Shown piece by piece: positions 1-7,386 of a stretch of DNA of 64,000 nucleotides. Below the pieces are notes generated by a model. That model saw only the letters and a list, made by a program, of their open reading frames with translations, was not told where the DNA came from and searched no databases. Source of the stretch: VAXT01 sp963728535 (GTDB taxonomy: Bacteria; Actinomycetota; Thermoleophilia; Gaiellales; Gaiellaceae); NCBI GenBank assembly GCA_963728535.1, contig CAVSKK010000001.1, positions 1,798,001 to 1,862,000 on the forward strand, read 5' to 3'. Each line of letters opens with the position of its first letter. Position 1 is the stretch's first letter. The position numbers and the translations under genes were made by a program.

Positions 1-412
1 GCCCGCGTGCGACGACGATCGTCACCTGGCCCCCGCGGTCGAGCTCGGTCCCCGACGGCGGGCTCTGGGAGAGCACGGTTCCAAGCCGCGTCCCGCTGCT
101 CACGCGTCCCCGTACGATCGCCGAGTAGCCTCGCTGCGCGAGCTTCTCCGTCGCGGCTGCAGTGCTCAGGCCGACGACGTCAGGCACCTCGGTGTTCGCC
201 GCCGAGCTTCCCTCGTCCCGGGTCAGGAGATACGCGCCCGCGATCCCGGCGATGACGAGAGCGAGCAACAGTACGAGCCACGGCCAGATGAGAGGCCGCC
301 TCGGCGGAGGCGTGACAACCTCCTCCTGCACATACTGGCCCCTGGCCGGAGGCACAGCAGCGGTTTCTTCGGTCACCTGTCGCCGGCGGCGTCGAAACAT
401 CAAGAGGGTCAT
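1..412 (-). CDS. PASTA-domain membrane protein, cut by the window edge
   Basis: N-terminal part of a single-pass membrane protein; the gene runs off the left edge of the window. From the start one reads a basic Arg-rich cytoplasmic head, a proline-rich stretch, one strongly hydrophobic segment at about residues 43-64, then an extracytoplasmic PASTA domain opening with VPDVVGLSTAAATEKLAQRG. PASTA domains bind muropeptides or beta-lactams and usually sit on Ser/Thr kinases or penicillin-binding proteins; no kinase domain precedes the membrane segment, so this is a stand-alone PASTA protein or a chain with more repeats outside the window. ATG at 412 directly abuts an AGGAGGG; ATG at 400 is an alternative with better Shine-Dalgarno spacing. 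Confidence 0.75.
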   Translation of the reverse strand, partial: MTLLMFRRRRRQVTEETAAVPPARGQYVQEEVVTPPPRRPLIWPWLVLLLALVIAGIAGAYLLTRDEGSSAANTEVPDVVGLSTAAATEKLAQRGYSAIVRGRVSSGTRLGTVLSQSPPSGTELDRGGQVTIVVARG

Positions 413-464
413 CCCTCCTGCGCCCCGAGTCTAATCCTCGGGCGCTGAGTATCTTCCGCTCGCC

Positions 465-1310
465 ATGCGTGAATCGAGTCACCTGCGCGAGATCCGCCGG
501 CTGGATCCCGTCGCTGACCACCGGCGCATCGTCTACCTCGATGCGTGCTTCGAGTTTCCGTGGGACACGACGCGCTCGCTCGAGCTCGCACTCTTCCGAA
601 CCTTCGCGTCGCCCTCGATCGCCTCGCTCCTCGACTCGACGGGCGAGTTCGGCCGTGCGGCGCAGAAGCGCTACGACGACACCGACCTGATCCTCTCGAC
701 GATCGTCGAAGCGGGCTACGACACCGAGGAGGGCAGACGCGCCATCCGGCAGATGAACCGGATCCACGGGCGCTTCGAGATCTCGAACGAGGACTTCCTC
801 TACGTCCTCTCGTCGTTCGTCTTCGAGCCGATCCGCTGGAACGCGCGTTTTGGCTGGCGCCCGCTGATCGAGACCGAGAAGCTGGCCACGTTCGAGTACT
901 GGCGTGAGGTCGGGCGGCGGATGGCGATCCGCGAGATTCCCGAGGCCTACGCGGATTTCGAGCGCTTCAACGAGGAGTACGAGCGGCGCGAGTTCCGCCG
1001 GACGGAGGCCTCCCGCCGCGTCGGGATCTCGACTCGCGACATGTTCCTCAGCTGGTTCCCTGAGCTGCCGCGCCGCTTCGGCGCCCAGGCGATCTATGCC
1101 CTGATGGACGAGCCCCTGCTCGAAGCGTTCGGGTTCCCGCAACCGCGGCGAGCCGTCCGTGCCGCGGTCGAGAAAGGGCTGCGCGCGCGGGCCCAGGTCG
1201 TGGCCGCCCTCCCAGCACGTCGACGCCCGCGCCTGCGAGTTCAGCGCCGAACGAAGACGTATGGCCGGGATTGGCGAGTCGAAGAGCTCGGCCCCGCGAA
1301 GCCGACCTAG
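465..1310 (+). CDS. MpaB / DUF2236-family oxygenase
   Basis: 281-residue cytoplasmic protein matching the oxygenase MpaB family (DUF2236), a helical fold shared with fungal MpaB and latex-clearing protein Lcp, where a b-type heme is held by histidine. The family signature is visible in the order YLDACFEFPWDTTRSLE, then a buried helix with TGEF, the RRAIRQMNRIHGRF segment (candidate heme-ligand His), and DFLYVLSSFVFEPIRW. The substrate cannot be deduced. The C-terminal 40 residues are Arg-rich and probably not part of the fold. A TATCTT hexamer lies 9 nt before the ATG and no Shine-Dalgarno is seen, suggesting a leaderless transcript. It is divergent from the PASTA gene. Confidence 0.75.
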   Translation: MRESSHLREIRRLDPVADHRRIVYLDACFEFPWDTTRSLELALFRTFASPSIASLLDSTGEFGRAAQKRYDDTDLILSTIVEAGYDTEEGRRAIRQMNRIHGRFEISNEDFLYVLSSFVFEPIRWNARFGWRPLIETEKLATFEYWREVGRRMAIREIPEAYADFERFNEEYERREFRRTEASRRVGISTRDMFLSWFPELPRRFGAQAIYALMDEPLLEAFGFPQPRRAVRAAVEKGLRARAQVVAALPARRRPRLRVQRRTKTYGRDWRVEELGPAKPT

Positions 1311-1460
1311 AAGAAGCCGACTGGACGAAGGCGACTAGATGTACACGCGGGTCCCGTAGGTGCCCAAGCCTCCTCCCCGCTGCGAGCGTAGCGACGAAAA
1401 GCGCACGCGTGTATGACCGAATCGGAGCAAGACTGTGGCAGCGCAGCAGGCGCCGCGGGC

Positions 1461-1466
1461 TACGAT
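1461..1466 (+). promoter_or_regulatory. -10 hexamer TACGAT of the bolA unit
   Basis: TACGAT ends 6 nt before the ATG of the BolA gene, with no Shine-Dalgarno between, the spacing expected of a leaderless mRNA. No convincing -35 box is seen. Confidence 0.45.
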
Positions 1467-1472
1467 GCGGCC

Positions 1473-1712
1473 ATGGCCACCGACCCCCTGCAGGCGCTCC
1501 TTCAGCAGGCTTTTCCCGACGCCACGGAGCTCTCCGTCCTCGACCGGACCGGGGGCGGCGACCACTTCCAGGTGAACGTCACGAGTCCCCGCTTCGACGG
1601 GCTGTCGCTGATCGATCAGCACAAGCTCGTCTACGACGCCCTCGCGACCCCGCTTGCCGACGGCACCATCCACGAACTACGGATCAAGACGAAAGGACAA
1701 CCCAGTGAGTGA
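1473..1712 (+). CDS. BolA-family protein
   Basis: 79-residue BolA-like protein of the class II KH-like fold, with the conserved core GDHFQVNVTSPRFDGLSLIDQHKLVYDAL. BolA proteins pair with monothiol (Grx4-type) glutaredoxins through a bridging [2Fe-2S] cluster, and the very next gene is such a glutaredoxin, overlapping the BolA stop codon, so partnership is a strong contextual inference. The start was set at the internal ATG rather than the in-frame ATG 60 nt upstream because the family begins near MATDPLQALLQQAFP and because a -10 hexamer lies just ahead. The His typical of BolA cluster binding is present in GDHF. Confidence 0.85.
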   Translation: MATDPLQALLQQAFPDATELSVLDRTGGGDHFQVNVTSPRFDGLSLIDQHKLVYDALATPLADGTIHELRIKTKGQPSE

Positions 1713-2073
1713 CCTTCGCAGTCAGATCGCCGAGCTCATCGAGTCCGAGCCCGTGACGCTCTTCATGAAAGGCACCCCGAGCTTCGCCGCCTGCGGGAAC
1801 TCTCAGCGCGCGCTTGCGGCCCTGCGCGCGGCCGGTGCGCCTGTGACCACGATCGATATCCTCCCGGATCCGCGGTTTCGCCAGGAGCTCTCGGCGCTCT
1901 CCGGCTGGCCCACGATCCCGCAGGTCTTCGTGAAGGGCGAGCTCGTCGGCGGCGCCGACATCGTCGAAGAGCTGGCCGAAAGCGGCGAGCTCGAGCGCAA
2001 GCTCACCGAGGCGCTCGGCCCCGACTACCGCGACGCCCACGACGTGCGGGTCGTCGAGCTGAGCCCGGCCTGA
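1705..2073 (+). CDS. grxD: Grx4-family monothiol glutaredoxin with CGNS motif
   Basis: 122-residue single-domain monothiol glutaredoxin, the Fe-S carrier partner of BolA. Family landmarks are VTLFMKGTPSFAACGNSQRAL, the cis-Pro loop WPTIPQVFVKGELVGGADIV and the C-terminal helix. The canonical active site is CGFS; here it reads CGNS, with the Cys retained but Phe replaced by Asn, and the glutathione-binding GGCDI reads GGADI. The start is GTG inside the BolA stop region (8 bp overlap), preceded by AAAGGA at 8 nt. Translation coupling to bolA is likely. The assignment to Grx4 is firm; the altered motif may change cluster affinity. Confidence 0.88.
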   Translation: MSDLRSQIAELIESEPVTLFMKGTPSFAACGNSQRALAALRAAGAPVTTIDILPDPRFRQELSALSGWPTIPQVFVKGELVGGADIVEELAESGELERKLTEALGPDYRDAHDVRVVELSPA

Positions 2074-2681
2074 CCGCCTGGCGCGTCGCCGGCACGTACC
2101 TCGAGTCGTGCAACTGCGACGCGATCTGTCCCTGCCGGCGGATCAACGGCCTGCCCGGTGGCCGCTCCACCTACGGCGTCTGCGAGGGCGCGCTCTCCTG
2201 GCGCATCGTCGACGGGAAAACGGACGAGACCGACCTTTCCGGCCTCGCGGTCGCGCTCGCATCCCGCTACAGCGACGACGAGGAGGGCTCGCCGTGGACC
2301 TGGATGCTCTACCTCGACGAGCGCGCCGACCCGAACCAGCAGCGCGCCCTCGAGGAGATCTGGACCGGCCGCGTCGCCGGTGAGCAGCTCGAGCACTTCC
2401 CGTGGGCCTGGAAGGCGAGCAACCTCGTCGGCGTCAAGCCGGCGCAGATCGAGATCGACCACACGCCGCGGCGCCAGTGGTTCCGCGTGCGCGACGTGGT
2501 CAGCGTCCGCATCTCGGGACCGTATCCCGGCGACGAGACCGTGACCTGCGTCATCCCCGGCCACGAACGATCGGGCGAGGAGATGATCGCCGAGGAGCTC
2601 AAGGTCGACGACGGACCGCTCCAGTTCGAGTTCAACGGCGTCTGCGGCTACGCCTGCGACTTCGACTACAGCTCCAGCTAG
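2070..2681 (+). CDS. DUF1326 family protein, apparent CTG start
   Basis: 203-residue protein of the DUF1326 family, function unknown. The family hallmark, a cysteine cluster near the N terminus, reads GTYLESCNCDAICPCRR and is followed by the SWRIVDGKTDETDLSGL and WTWMLYLDERADPNQ segments. The first in-frame ATG (2304) would delete the whole cysteine cluster, and no ATG, GTG or TTG exists upstream in frame; the codon overlapping the glutaredoxin stop is CTG in the arrangement CTGA, analogous to the ATGA/GTGA couplings seen elsewhere in the window. I therefore start it there. The Cys-rich motif and position after bolA-grxD hint at metal or Fe-S binding, but that is inference. Confidence 0.75.
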   Translation: MTAWRVAGTYLESCNCDAICPCRRINGLPGGRSTYGVCEGALSWRIVDGKTDETDLSGLAVALASRYSDDEEGSPWTWMLYLDERADPNQQRALEEIWTGRVAGEQLEHFPWAWKASNLVGVKPAQIEIDHTPRRQWFRVRDVVSVRISGPYPGDETVTCVIPGHERSGEEMIAEELKVDDGPLQFEFNGVCGYACDFDYSSS

Positions 2682-2761
2682 TCGCCCGCGCAAGTCAATC
2701 CTTACCGAATCCTTTCGGATCGAACACTCCCTGCTCACGGGCGAGGTCTTGACTTGGGCGT

Positions 2762-3316
2762 ATGAACAAACCCAGATTCCTCATCATCGTGGGCCTGCTC
2801 GCGCTGATCGTCGCCAGTGCAGCATCGGCCCGACACGTCGTCGTCATCAGAGGCACCAACCACGCCGACGTGCTCACCGGAACGGCGTCGAGAGACCTCG
2901 TCCTCGCCAGGGGCGGAAACGACATGGTCAACACGCTCGACGGACGGGATCGTGTGTTCGCCGGCTGGGGCGACGACATCGTCGACAGCGGACCCGGCAA
3001 TGACCGCATCATCGGCGGCCCGGGCAATGACGTGCTCAACGGCTCCGACGGCAACGACTTCATCCGCGGCCGGCCCGGAGACGACACCGTCGACGGCGGC
3101 AACGGCAACGACCGGCTCTTCGTCGGACGCGGTCTCGACGTCGAGAACGGAGGCGACGGAAACGACGTCCTCCACGCGCTCGCCCATGACAACCAGGTCG
3201 ACATGCTCGATTGCGGTGCCGGACAGGATGTCGTCTGGCTGAACCCGAACGAGAACGACACGTACGTCAACTGCGAGGTCGTCCGGATGGGCTCCCCGAC
3301 CGAGACCGACAGCTAG
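2762..3316 (+). CDS. secreted calcium-binding (RTX-like) repeat protein
   Basis: 184-residue exported protein. An N-terminal Sec signal peptide (hydrophobic residues 6-19, probable cleavage after ASAASA) is followed by hemolysin-type calcium-binding nonapeptide repeats of the GGNDxLxGG type, for example GGPGNDVLNGSDGNDFIRG and GGNGNDRLF. Such parallel beta-rolls fold on binding Ca2+ outside the cell. No catalytic domain is attached, so a structural or surface role is likely. The last 35 residues (DMLDCGAGQDVV, then TYVNCEVV) carry two Cys that could form a disulfide, a tail shared with the repeat region of the sialidase-like protein downstream. Confidence 0.8.
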   Translation: MNKPRFLIIVGLLALIVASAASARHVVVIRGTNHADVLTGTASRDLVLARGGNDMVNTLDGRDRVFAGWGDDIVDSGPGNDRIIGGPGNDVLNGSDGNDFIRGRPGDDTVDGGNGNDRLFVGRGLDVENGGDGNDVLHALAHDNQVDMLDCGAGQDVVWLNPNENDTYVNCEVVRMGSPTETDS

Positions 3317-3345
3317 AAGCTTCCTCTCCCATACCCCACTCCCCG

Positions 3346-3372
3346 CGAAGCCCGCCCCAGAGGCGGGCTTCG
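3346..3372 (+). terminator. intrinsic-terminator-like hairpin
   Basis: Perfect 11-bp stem (CGAAGCCCGCC pairing with GGCGGGCTTCG) with a 5-nt loop, 30 nt after the calcium-repeat gene. Only a weak T-rich tail follows, as is common in high-GC Actinobacteria. Confidence 0.7.
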
Positions 3373-3497
3373 TCGTTCTCGGGGGAAAAGGCTCTTGCGA
3401 GGGATAAGCCGACGCGCACCTCGGTTCGATGTAACGAAAACATCACCAATCGTCGGTGCGGGCAACCGCGCCGATCCATCCATGGAGGTCTGCTCCG

Positions 3498-3659
3498 ATG
3501 CAGAAGCTCTACAACTGGCTCGCGCGTGAAGACGGGCAGACGATGGCCGAATACGGCGTCGTCCTGGCAGTCATCACGATCGCGGTCTTCGGCGCTCTGG
3601 CCCTGCTCTCAGGGAACATTGTCACCGCCGTGAACCGCGTCGCCGCCTACATCACGTAA
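3498..3659 (+). CDS. Flp-type pilin 1
   Basis: 53-residue Flp/Fap (type IVb) pilin. A short basic leader MQKLYNWLAREDG precedes the prepilin peptidase site G|QTMAEY with the conserved Glu and Tyr, followed by a single hydrophobic helix VVLAVITIAVFGALALLSG that packs in the pilus core. Start chosen at ATG 3498 because GGAGG lies 9 nt upstream. No tad assembly genes (ATPase, TadB/C, prepilin peptidase) are in the window. It is followed by a near-copy of itself, and the 5' leaders of both are similar. Confidence 0.9.
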   Translation: MQKLYNWLAREDGQTMAEYGVVLAVITIAVFGALALLSGNIVTAVNRVAAYIT

Positions 3660-3672
3660 CGCGCACGACGCA

Positions 3673-3708
3673 CCGCGGCGCGGTCCGAGTCACTCGGCCG
3701 CGCCGCGG
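3673..3708 (+). terminator. long hairpin between the two pilin genes
   Basis: A perfect 11-bp outer stem (CCGCGGCGCGG with CCGCGCCGCGG) encloses a second 5-bp stem CCGAG-TCA-CTCGG, ending 48 nt before the second pilin Shine-Dalgarno leader begins. It is followed by GCCTTTCC. It could terminate or attenuate transcription, or protect the upstream pilin mRNA end. Confidence 0.7.
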
Positions 3709-3829
3709 GCCTTTCCGAGAGCGGATCCCTGCTGCGGGGGATGGCGTTTTCGCGCTGGACTGACGATTCCTTGGGTATTCCATTCGTCGGCGCGACAGTT
3801 GCGTCGATCCGTCCAGGAGGTCTGCACCG

Positions 3830-3991
3830 ATGCAGAAGCTCTATAGCTTGCTTGCGCAGAACGAAGCTCAGACCATGACCGAGTACGCGACGGTGCTGAC
3901 CGTCATCACCATCGCGTGCCTGGCCGCGTTCACGGTGCTCGCCGCCGCGAGCTCGGGCTGGATTAGCCGAGTTGCCGCGTTGTTCACCTAA
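3830..3991 (+). CDS. Flp-type pilin 2 (paralogue)
   Basis: 53-residue second Flp pilin, exactly as long as the first. The leader MQKLYSLLAQNEA is followed by QTMTEYATVLTVITIACLAAF. The residue before the cleavage site is Ala instead of Gly, so processing may differ, but the +5 Glu and +6 Tyr are intact. ATG with GGAGG 9 nt upstream. The preceding 60 nt resemble those in front of pilin 1 (same TCGTCGG, GATCC-TCC and GGAGGTCTGC-CCGATGCAGAAGCTCTA blocks), showing that the duplication included the leader. A major/minor pilin pair is plausible. Confidence 0.88.
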   Translation: MQKLYSLLAQNEAQTMTEYATVLTVITIACLAAFTVLAAASSGWISRVAALFT

Positions 3992-4320
3992 ATAAGGGAT
4001 TCCGGGGGGAGCCGGGGTCACCGATAGGACGTAGAGACAAGTAACCCCCCAGGCGGTGCGGCCACGCCGTGAGCACACGGAGGTTCCCGTGCTCCGACTA
4101 CGAAGACGACGCGCCCCTGAGCAGGAGTTCGTGCTGGATCTCGGTGACGGCAAGTCTCCCGAGCGCAGGCGAGCAGATGCCCGCAGGGCCCATTACGAGC
4201 ACCAGAAGCGACTCCTCGAGGTCGGGGGCGCAGAACCGTTGGTCGCGGGCCCGCGCGCAGAGAAGTCCGACCTGTAGCAGCTTGTACAAACTTGCCGTGC
4301 ACCCTTAGGCTGGGTGCCGT
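3992..4320. other. intergenic stretch with no convincing gene
   Basis: Between pilin 2 and the sialidase-like gene. Short open frames exist on both strands, but none shows a recognisable motif, a good Shine-Dalgarno or a consistent start. The last 40 nt hold the promoter of the downstream gene. Confidence 0.6.
4282..4311 (+). promoter_or_regulatory. promoter TTGTAC-18-TAGGCT
   Basis: -35 TTGTAC and -10 TAGGCT separated by 18 nt; the -10 ends 9 nt before the ATG of the sialidase-like gene, so the transcript would be leaderless or nearly so. Confidence 0.5.
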
Positions 4321-5988
4321 ATGCGTCGCCTCCTGAGCTCGGCGCTCCTCGTAGCGATCGGCTGCGGCGCGATCCAGGCTGCGACCGGTGCGATCTATCG
4401 AGGCGGCGCCGGCCCGGACCGGCTCGCGGGAACAGCGCAGCCCGACGAGCTTTACGGACGCGGGGGAAATGACCACCTCGAGGGTCGCGGTGCGGACGAT
4501 CTCCTCGACGGTGGCCCCGGCCGCGACCGCCTCTCGGGAGGCACGGGTAACGACCGGCTCGCCTCGAGCGGAGACGGCCGAATCGACGCGGTGAGGTGCG
4601 GCATCGGGCGCGATCTCGTGCTCTCCGAGCTCAGAGACAACGTCGCGGCCGATTGCGAGGTCGTGAGCCGCCAGCTCTCGCGCGACACGGACGGGGACGG
4701 GAGCAACGAAGCACAGCACGAGTCCCAGGTCGAGCCCGACAGCTTGGCGTTCGGCTCGACGGTTGTCACCGTCTTCCAGTCGGGCCGCTTCGTCGAAGGG
4801 GGAGCCGTGAACATCAGCTTCGCCACTTCGAAGAACGGCGGGCGCACCTGGCGCTCCGGCCAACTTCCCGGTCTCACCATCTACTCGTCGCCGGCCGGCC
4901 GGTCGTTCGCGGTCAGCGATCCCGCGGTCGCCTACGACGCTGTCCACCGGTGGTGGCTGGTCAGCTCGCTCGGCGGCGGAATCGAGGTCAGCGAGTTGCT
5001 CGTCAGCCGCTCTCGGGACGGTGTCAGATGGAACCAGCCCCTGGCCGTGAGCCGGTCCGAGATCGACAGCTACGACAAGGAGTGGATCGTCTGCGACAAC
5101 TCGGCGCGAAGCCGGTTCCGCGGCCGCTGCTACCTCTCGTACATGAACTTCACGAGGGGGCTCATGGAGACCCGCCACTCCACGGACGGCGGTCGCACCT
5201 GGTCGGCGCCGGCCGGCGTGGACGCCCACCGGCCACCGGCCATCGTGAACGGCGTGCAGCCGGTCGTCCGCCCGAACGGCGACCTGGTCATCGTCTTCTC
5301 CGTCTTCGGAGCGCGCCTGCCGGGCATGAGCGAGATTGCCGCAGTTCGGTCGACCGACGGAGGAGAGAGCTTTTTGGCACCGGTCCGTGTGGCCCCGCTG
5401 GAGAACTCGGAACCGGGCGGGATGAGGGCACCGCCCTTCGCCTCCGTCGAGGTCGACCGCGGGGGGGCGGTCTATGCCTCCTGGAGCGATTGTCGGTTCT
5501 CTGAGCAGTGCGCGGCCGACATCGTGCTCGCCCGGTCCGGAGACGGCGTCACCTGGACCGAGCCGACTCGCGTCCCGACAGGCGTCGCCGACGGCTCGGT
5601 CGATTACTTCCTGCCAGGGCTCGCTGTCGACCCCGCGACGGCGGGCAGAACAACGCGGATTGCCGTTCTCTACCACTCGCTCGAGCAAGCGCAGAACTGC
5701 GACCTCCGCTACGGGTGCCTCGTCATCAACGTCGGGCTGACCACCTCGAGCGACGCGGGCGCGACCTGGACCCGCCCGCAGCGGCTAAACGCGGTGTCGA
5801 TGTCGCCCCTCTGGCTCGCCGACACCGCACTGGGCCGGATGCTCGGTGACTATGTCTCGACGTCCTGGGTCGGCGGTCGCGCGATGCCGGTGTTCTCCCT
5901 CGCCACGGAACCGACCCGCGGGCTCTTCCGCCAGTCGATCTTCGCGACGACGAAGCTGCCGACGGCGCTGCTGAGGCGGGATCGCTAG
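4321..5988 (+). CDS. secreted calcium-repeat plus BNR sialidase-like protein
   Basis: 555-residue exported protein. Signal peptide (residues 1-24), then three or four GGNDxLxGG-type calcium-binding repeats (about 28-85), a Cys-containing linker like the tail of the smaller repeat protein upstream, and from about residue 120 a six-bladed-propeller-like domain with BNR/Asp-box motifs: SKNGGRTW, STDGGRTW, STDGGESF, SGDGVTW and SSDAGATW. Asp boxes mark sialidases and other exo-glycosidase or sugar-binding propellers; the Arg triad of true sialidases cannot be verified by eye, so sialidase activity is unproven. Its stop codon shares the tetramer CTAG with the convergent korB stop. Confidence 0.78.
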   Translation: MRRLLSSALLVAIGCGAIQAATGAIYRGGAGPDRLAGTAQPDELYGRGGNDHLEGRGADDLLDGGPGRDRLSGGTGNDRLASSGDGRIDAVRCGIGRDLVLSELRDNVAADCEVVSRQLSRDTDGDGSNEAQHESQVEPDSLAFGSTVVTVFQSGRFVEGGAVNISFATSKNGGRTWRSGQLPGLTIYSSPAGRSFAVSDPAVAYDAVHRWWLVSSLGGGIEVSELLVSRSRDGVRWNQPLAVSRSEIDSYDKEWIVCDNSARSRFRGRCYLSYMNFTRGLMETRHSTDGGRTWSAPAGVDAHRPPAIVNGVQPVVRPNGDLVIVFSVFGARLPGMSEIAAVRSTDGGESFLAPVRVAPLENSEPGGMRAPPFASVEVDRGGAVYASWSDCRFSEQCAADIVLARSGDGVTWTEPTRVPTGVADGSVDYFLPGLAVDPATAGRTTRIAVLYHSLEQAQNCDLRYGCLVINVGLTTSSDAGATWTRPQRLNAVSMSPLWLADTALGRMLGDYVSTSWVGGRAMPVFSLATEPTRGLFRQSIFATTKLPTALLRRDR

Positions 5989-7007
5989 ACGGTCCAGGTG
6001 TCGCCGGCGTGCAGTAGCGCCGCCAGGTCGCCCTCGCCGCGCTCGGCCTTGCTCGTCGCCAGCTGCTCGGCCATCAGCTCGTCGTAGACCGGGCGCTCGA
6101 TGTCGCGGAAGACTCCGATCGGGGTCGGGCCGTGGGGAGTGTGTGAGATCCGAGAGAGCGAGAACGCGAGGCTGGCGGCCTCGTGATGCTCGTCGTGGAC
6201 GATGAGCGCTTCCTCCCCCACATCGGCGACGTCGACCAGCTCGCAAGAGCCATCGGCGCTCAGCTTCACGCCGCGCTCGTCGTCGGCGCCGAAGCGAATC
6301 GGCTTCCCGTGCTCGAGGCGGATCTGGTTCTCGGTCTGCTCCTTGACCGCGTCGAAGGCGCCGTCGTTGTAGACGTTGCAGTTCTGGTAGATCTCGACGA
6401 GCGCCGATCCCTTGTGGTTCGCCGCGCGGCGCAGCACCTCCGTCAAGTGCTTCTTGTCGGTGTCGATCGAGCGCCCGACGAAGCTTGCCTCCGCGCCGAG
6501 CGCGATCGAAACAGGGTTGAAAGGCCAATCGAGCGAGCCCATCGGCGTCGACTTGTTGCGCGTCCCAAGCGGGCTCGTCGGTGAGTACTGCCCCTTCGTC
6601 AGCCCGTAGATCTGGTTGTTGAAGAGCAGGATCTTGACGTTCACGTTGCGGCGCAGCGCATGGATCAGATGGTTGCCGCCGATCGAGAGTGCGTCTCCGT
6701 CACCGGTCACGACCCAGACGGACAGATCTGGGCGGGACGTGGAGAGGCCGGTGGCAATCGCCGGCGCTCGCCCGTGAATCGAATGCATCCCGTAGGTCTG
6801 CATGTAGTACGGGAAGCGCGCGGCACAGCCGATCCCCGAGATGAAGACGATCCGCTCGCGCGGAATGCCGAGCTCCGGCATGAAGCCCTGCATTGCGGCC
6901 AGGATGGCGTAGTCGCCGCAGCCCGGGCACCAGCGCACCTCCTGGTCGGACTTGAAGTCCTTCGCAGTCAGCTGGACGAGCTTCGAGTTGCCGCCGTTCT
7001 CACTCAT
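5985..7007 (-). CDS. korB: 2-oxoacid:ferredoxin oxidoreductase beta subunit
   Basis: 340-residue thiamine-diphosphate-binding beta subunit, partner of KorA encoded 1 kb upstream in the same direction. It carries the N-terminal Cys pair in WCPGCGDYAI, the TPP/Mg motif GDGDALSIGGNHLIHALRRN followed by NNQIYGLTKGQYSPTS, and a C-terminal extension. With KorA it oxidatively decarboxylates 2-oxoglutarate (or a related 2-oxoacid) with CoA, reducing ferredoxin; specificity is inferred from the KorAB architecture. The ATG overlaps the stop of the small ORF before it by 8 bp, indicating coupling. Confidence 0.92.
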   Translation of the reverse strand: MSENGGNSKLVQLTAKDFKSDQEVRWCPGCGDYAILAAMQGFMPELGIPRERIVFISGIGCAARFPYYMQTYGMHSIHGRAPAIATGLSTSRPDLSVWVVTGDGDALSIGGNHLIHALRRNVNVKILLFNNQIYGLTKGQYSPTSPLGTRNKSTPMGSLDWPFNPVSIALGAEASFVGRSIDTDKKHLTEVLRRAANHKGSALVEIYQNCNVYNDGAFDAVKEQTENQIRLEHGKPIRFGADDERGVKLSADGSCELVDVADVGEEALIVHDEHHEAASLAFSLSRISHTPHGPTPIGVFRDIERPVYDELMAEQLATSKAERGEGDLAALLHAGDTWTV

Positions 7008-7173
7008 CGGGCCGTCCTGGATCGCTCTCCCTCTCCTCGTGCGGGTTGGGCACGACCGGAGGCTCGGCGGAGCCGTCCGGCTCTACGAAGTCGCCGGGCC
7101 TGCTCGTTCCGACCGCGAGATCGTCGGCTGCGCGGGAACTGCCACGCAAGCGTTCGAGAAGCTTGCTGAACAT
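7000..7173 (-). CDS. small hydrophilic protein in the kor operon
   Basis: 57-residue acidic/proline-rich protein beginning MFSKLLERLRG, with no recognised domain. The start is ATG at 7173, preceded by a purine-rich GGGGAGAGAGG leader, and the stop lies inside the korB start region (8-bp overlap). The N-terminal amphipathic helix FSKLLERLR could be a membrane- or partner-docking segment. Its conserved placement would argue for a role with the oxidoreductase, which I cannot test here. Confidence 0.55.
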   Translation of the reverse strand: MFSKLLERLRGSSRAADDLAVGTSRPGDFVEPDGSAEPPVVPNPHEERESDPGRPDE

Positions 7174-7175
7174 GG

Positions 7176-7376
7176 CTACCTCTCTCCCCTGTCGAAGGAT
7201 CGCCAGGCCTGGTAGGCGAGCACCCAGGCGGGCAGGAGCAGGACGGCGGTCCACCAGGTCCCCTTGACGAGGCCGAGGATCGCAGCGAAGCCGAGGATGA
7301 AGGCGCCAGTGCCAAACCAGAGCGGGCCCAGGCTGTCGCCGGTGCCGAAGAGGAATCTGTCGACCCGCGAGGTCAC
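7176..7376 (-). CDS. small two-helix membrane protein in the kor operon
   Basis: 66-residue protein with two hydrophobic helices (PLWFGTGAFILGFAAILGLV and WTAVLLLPAWVLAYQAW) and a short basic/acidic end. GTG start at 7376 chosen because it gives a compact protein starting just 10 nt after the preceding gene; the longer upstream extension is Arg/Ser-rich and is an out-of-frame reading of the neighbour. Family unknown. Confidence 0.6.
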   Translation of the reverse strand: MTSRVDRFLFGTGDSLGPLWFGTGAFILGFAAILGLVKGTWWTAVLLLPAWVLAYQAWRSFDRGER

Positions 7377-7386
7377 CGGATCGCTC

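Noticed and set aside
4098..4289. A 63-codon minus-strand ORF in the gap before the sialidase-like gene
   Set aside because: No Shine-Dalgarno, no motif, and the promoter of the plus-strand gene lies inside it.
4018..5688. A 556-codon open frame on the minus strand opposite the sialidase-like gene
   Set aside because: It lies antisense to a protein with a signal peptide, calcium repeats and five Asp boxes, has Arg/Val/Asp-biased composition typical of high-GC antisense frames, and contains no motif.
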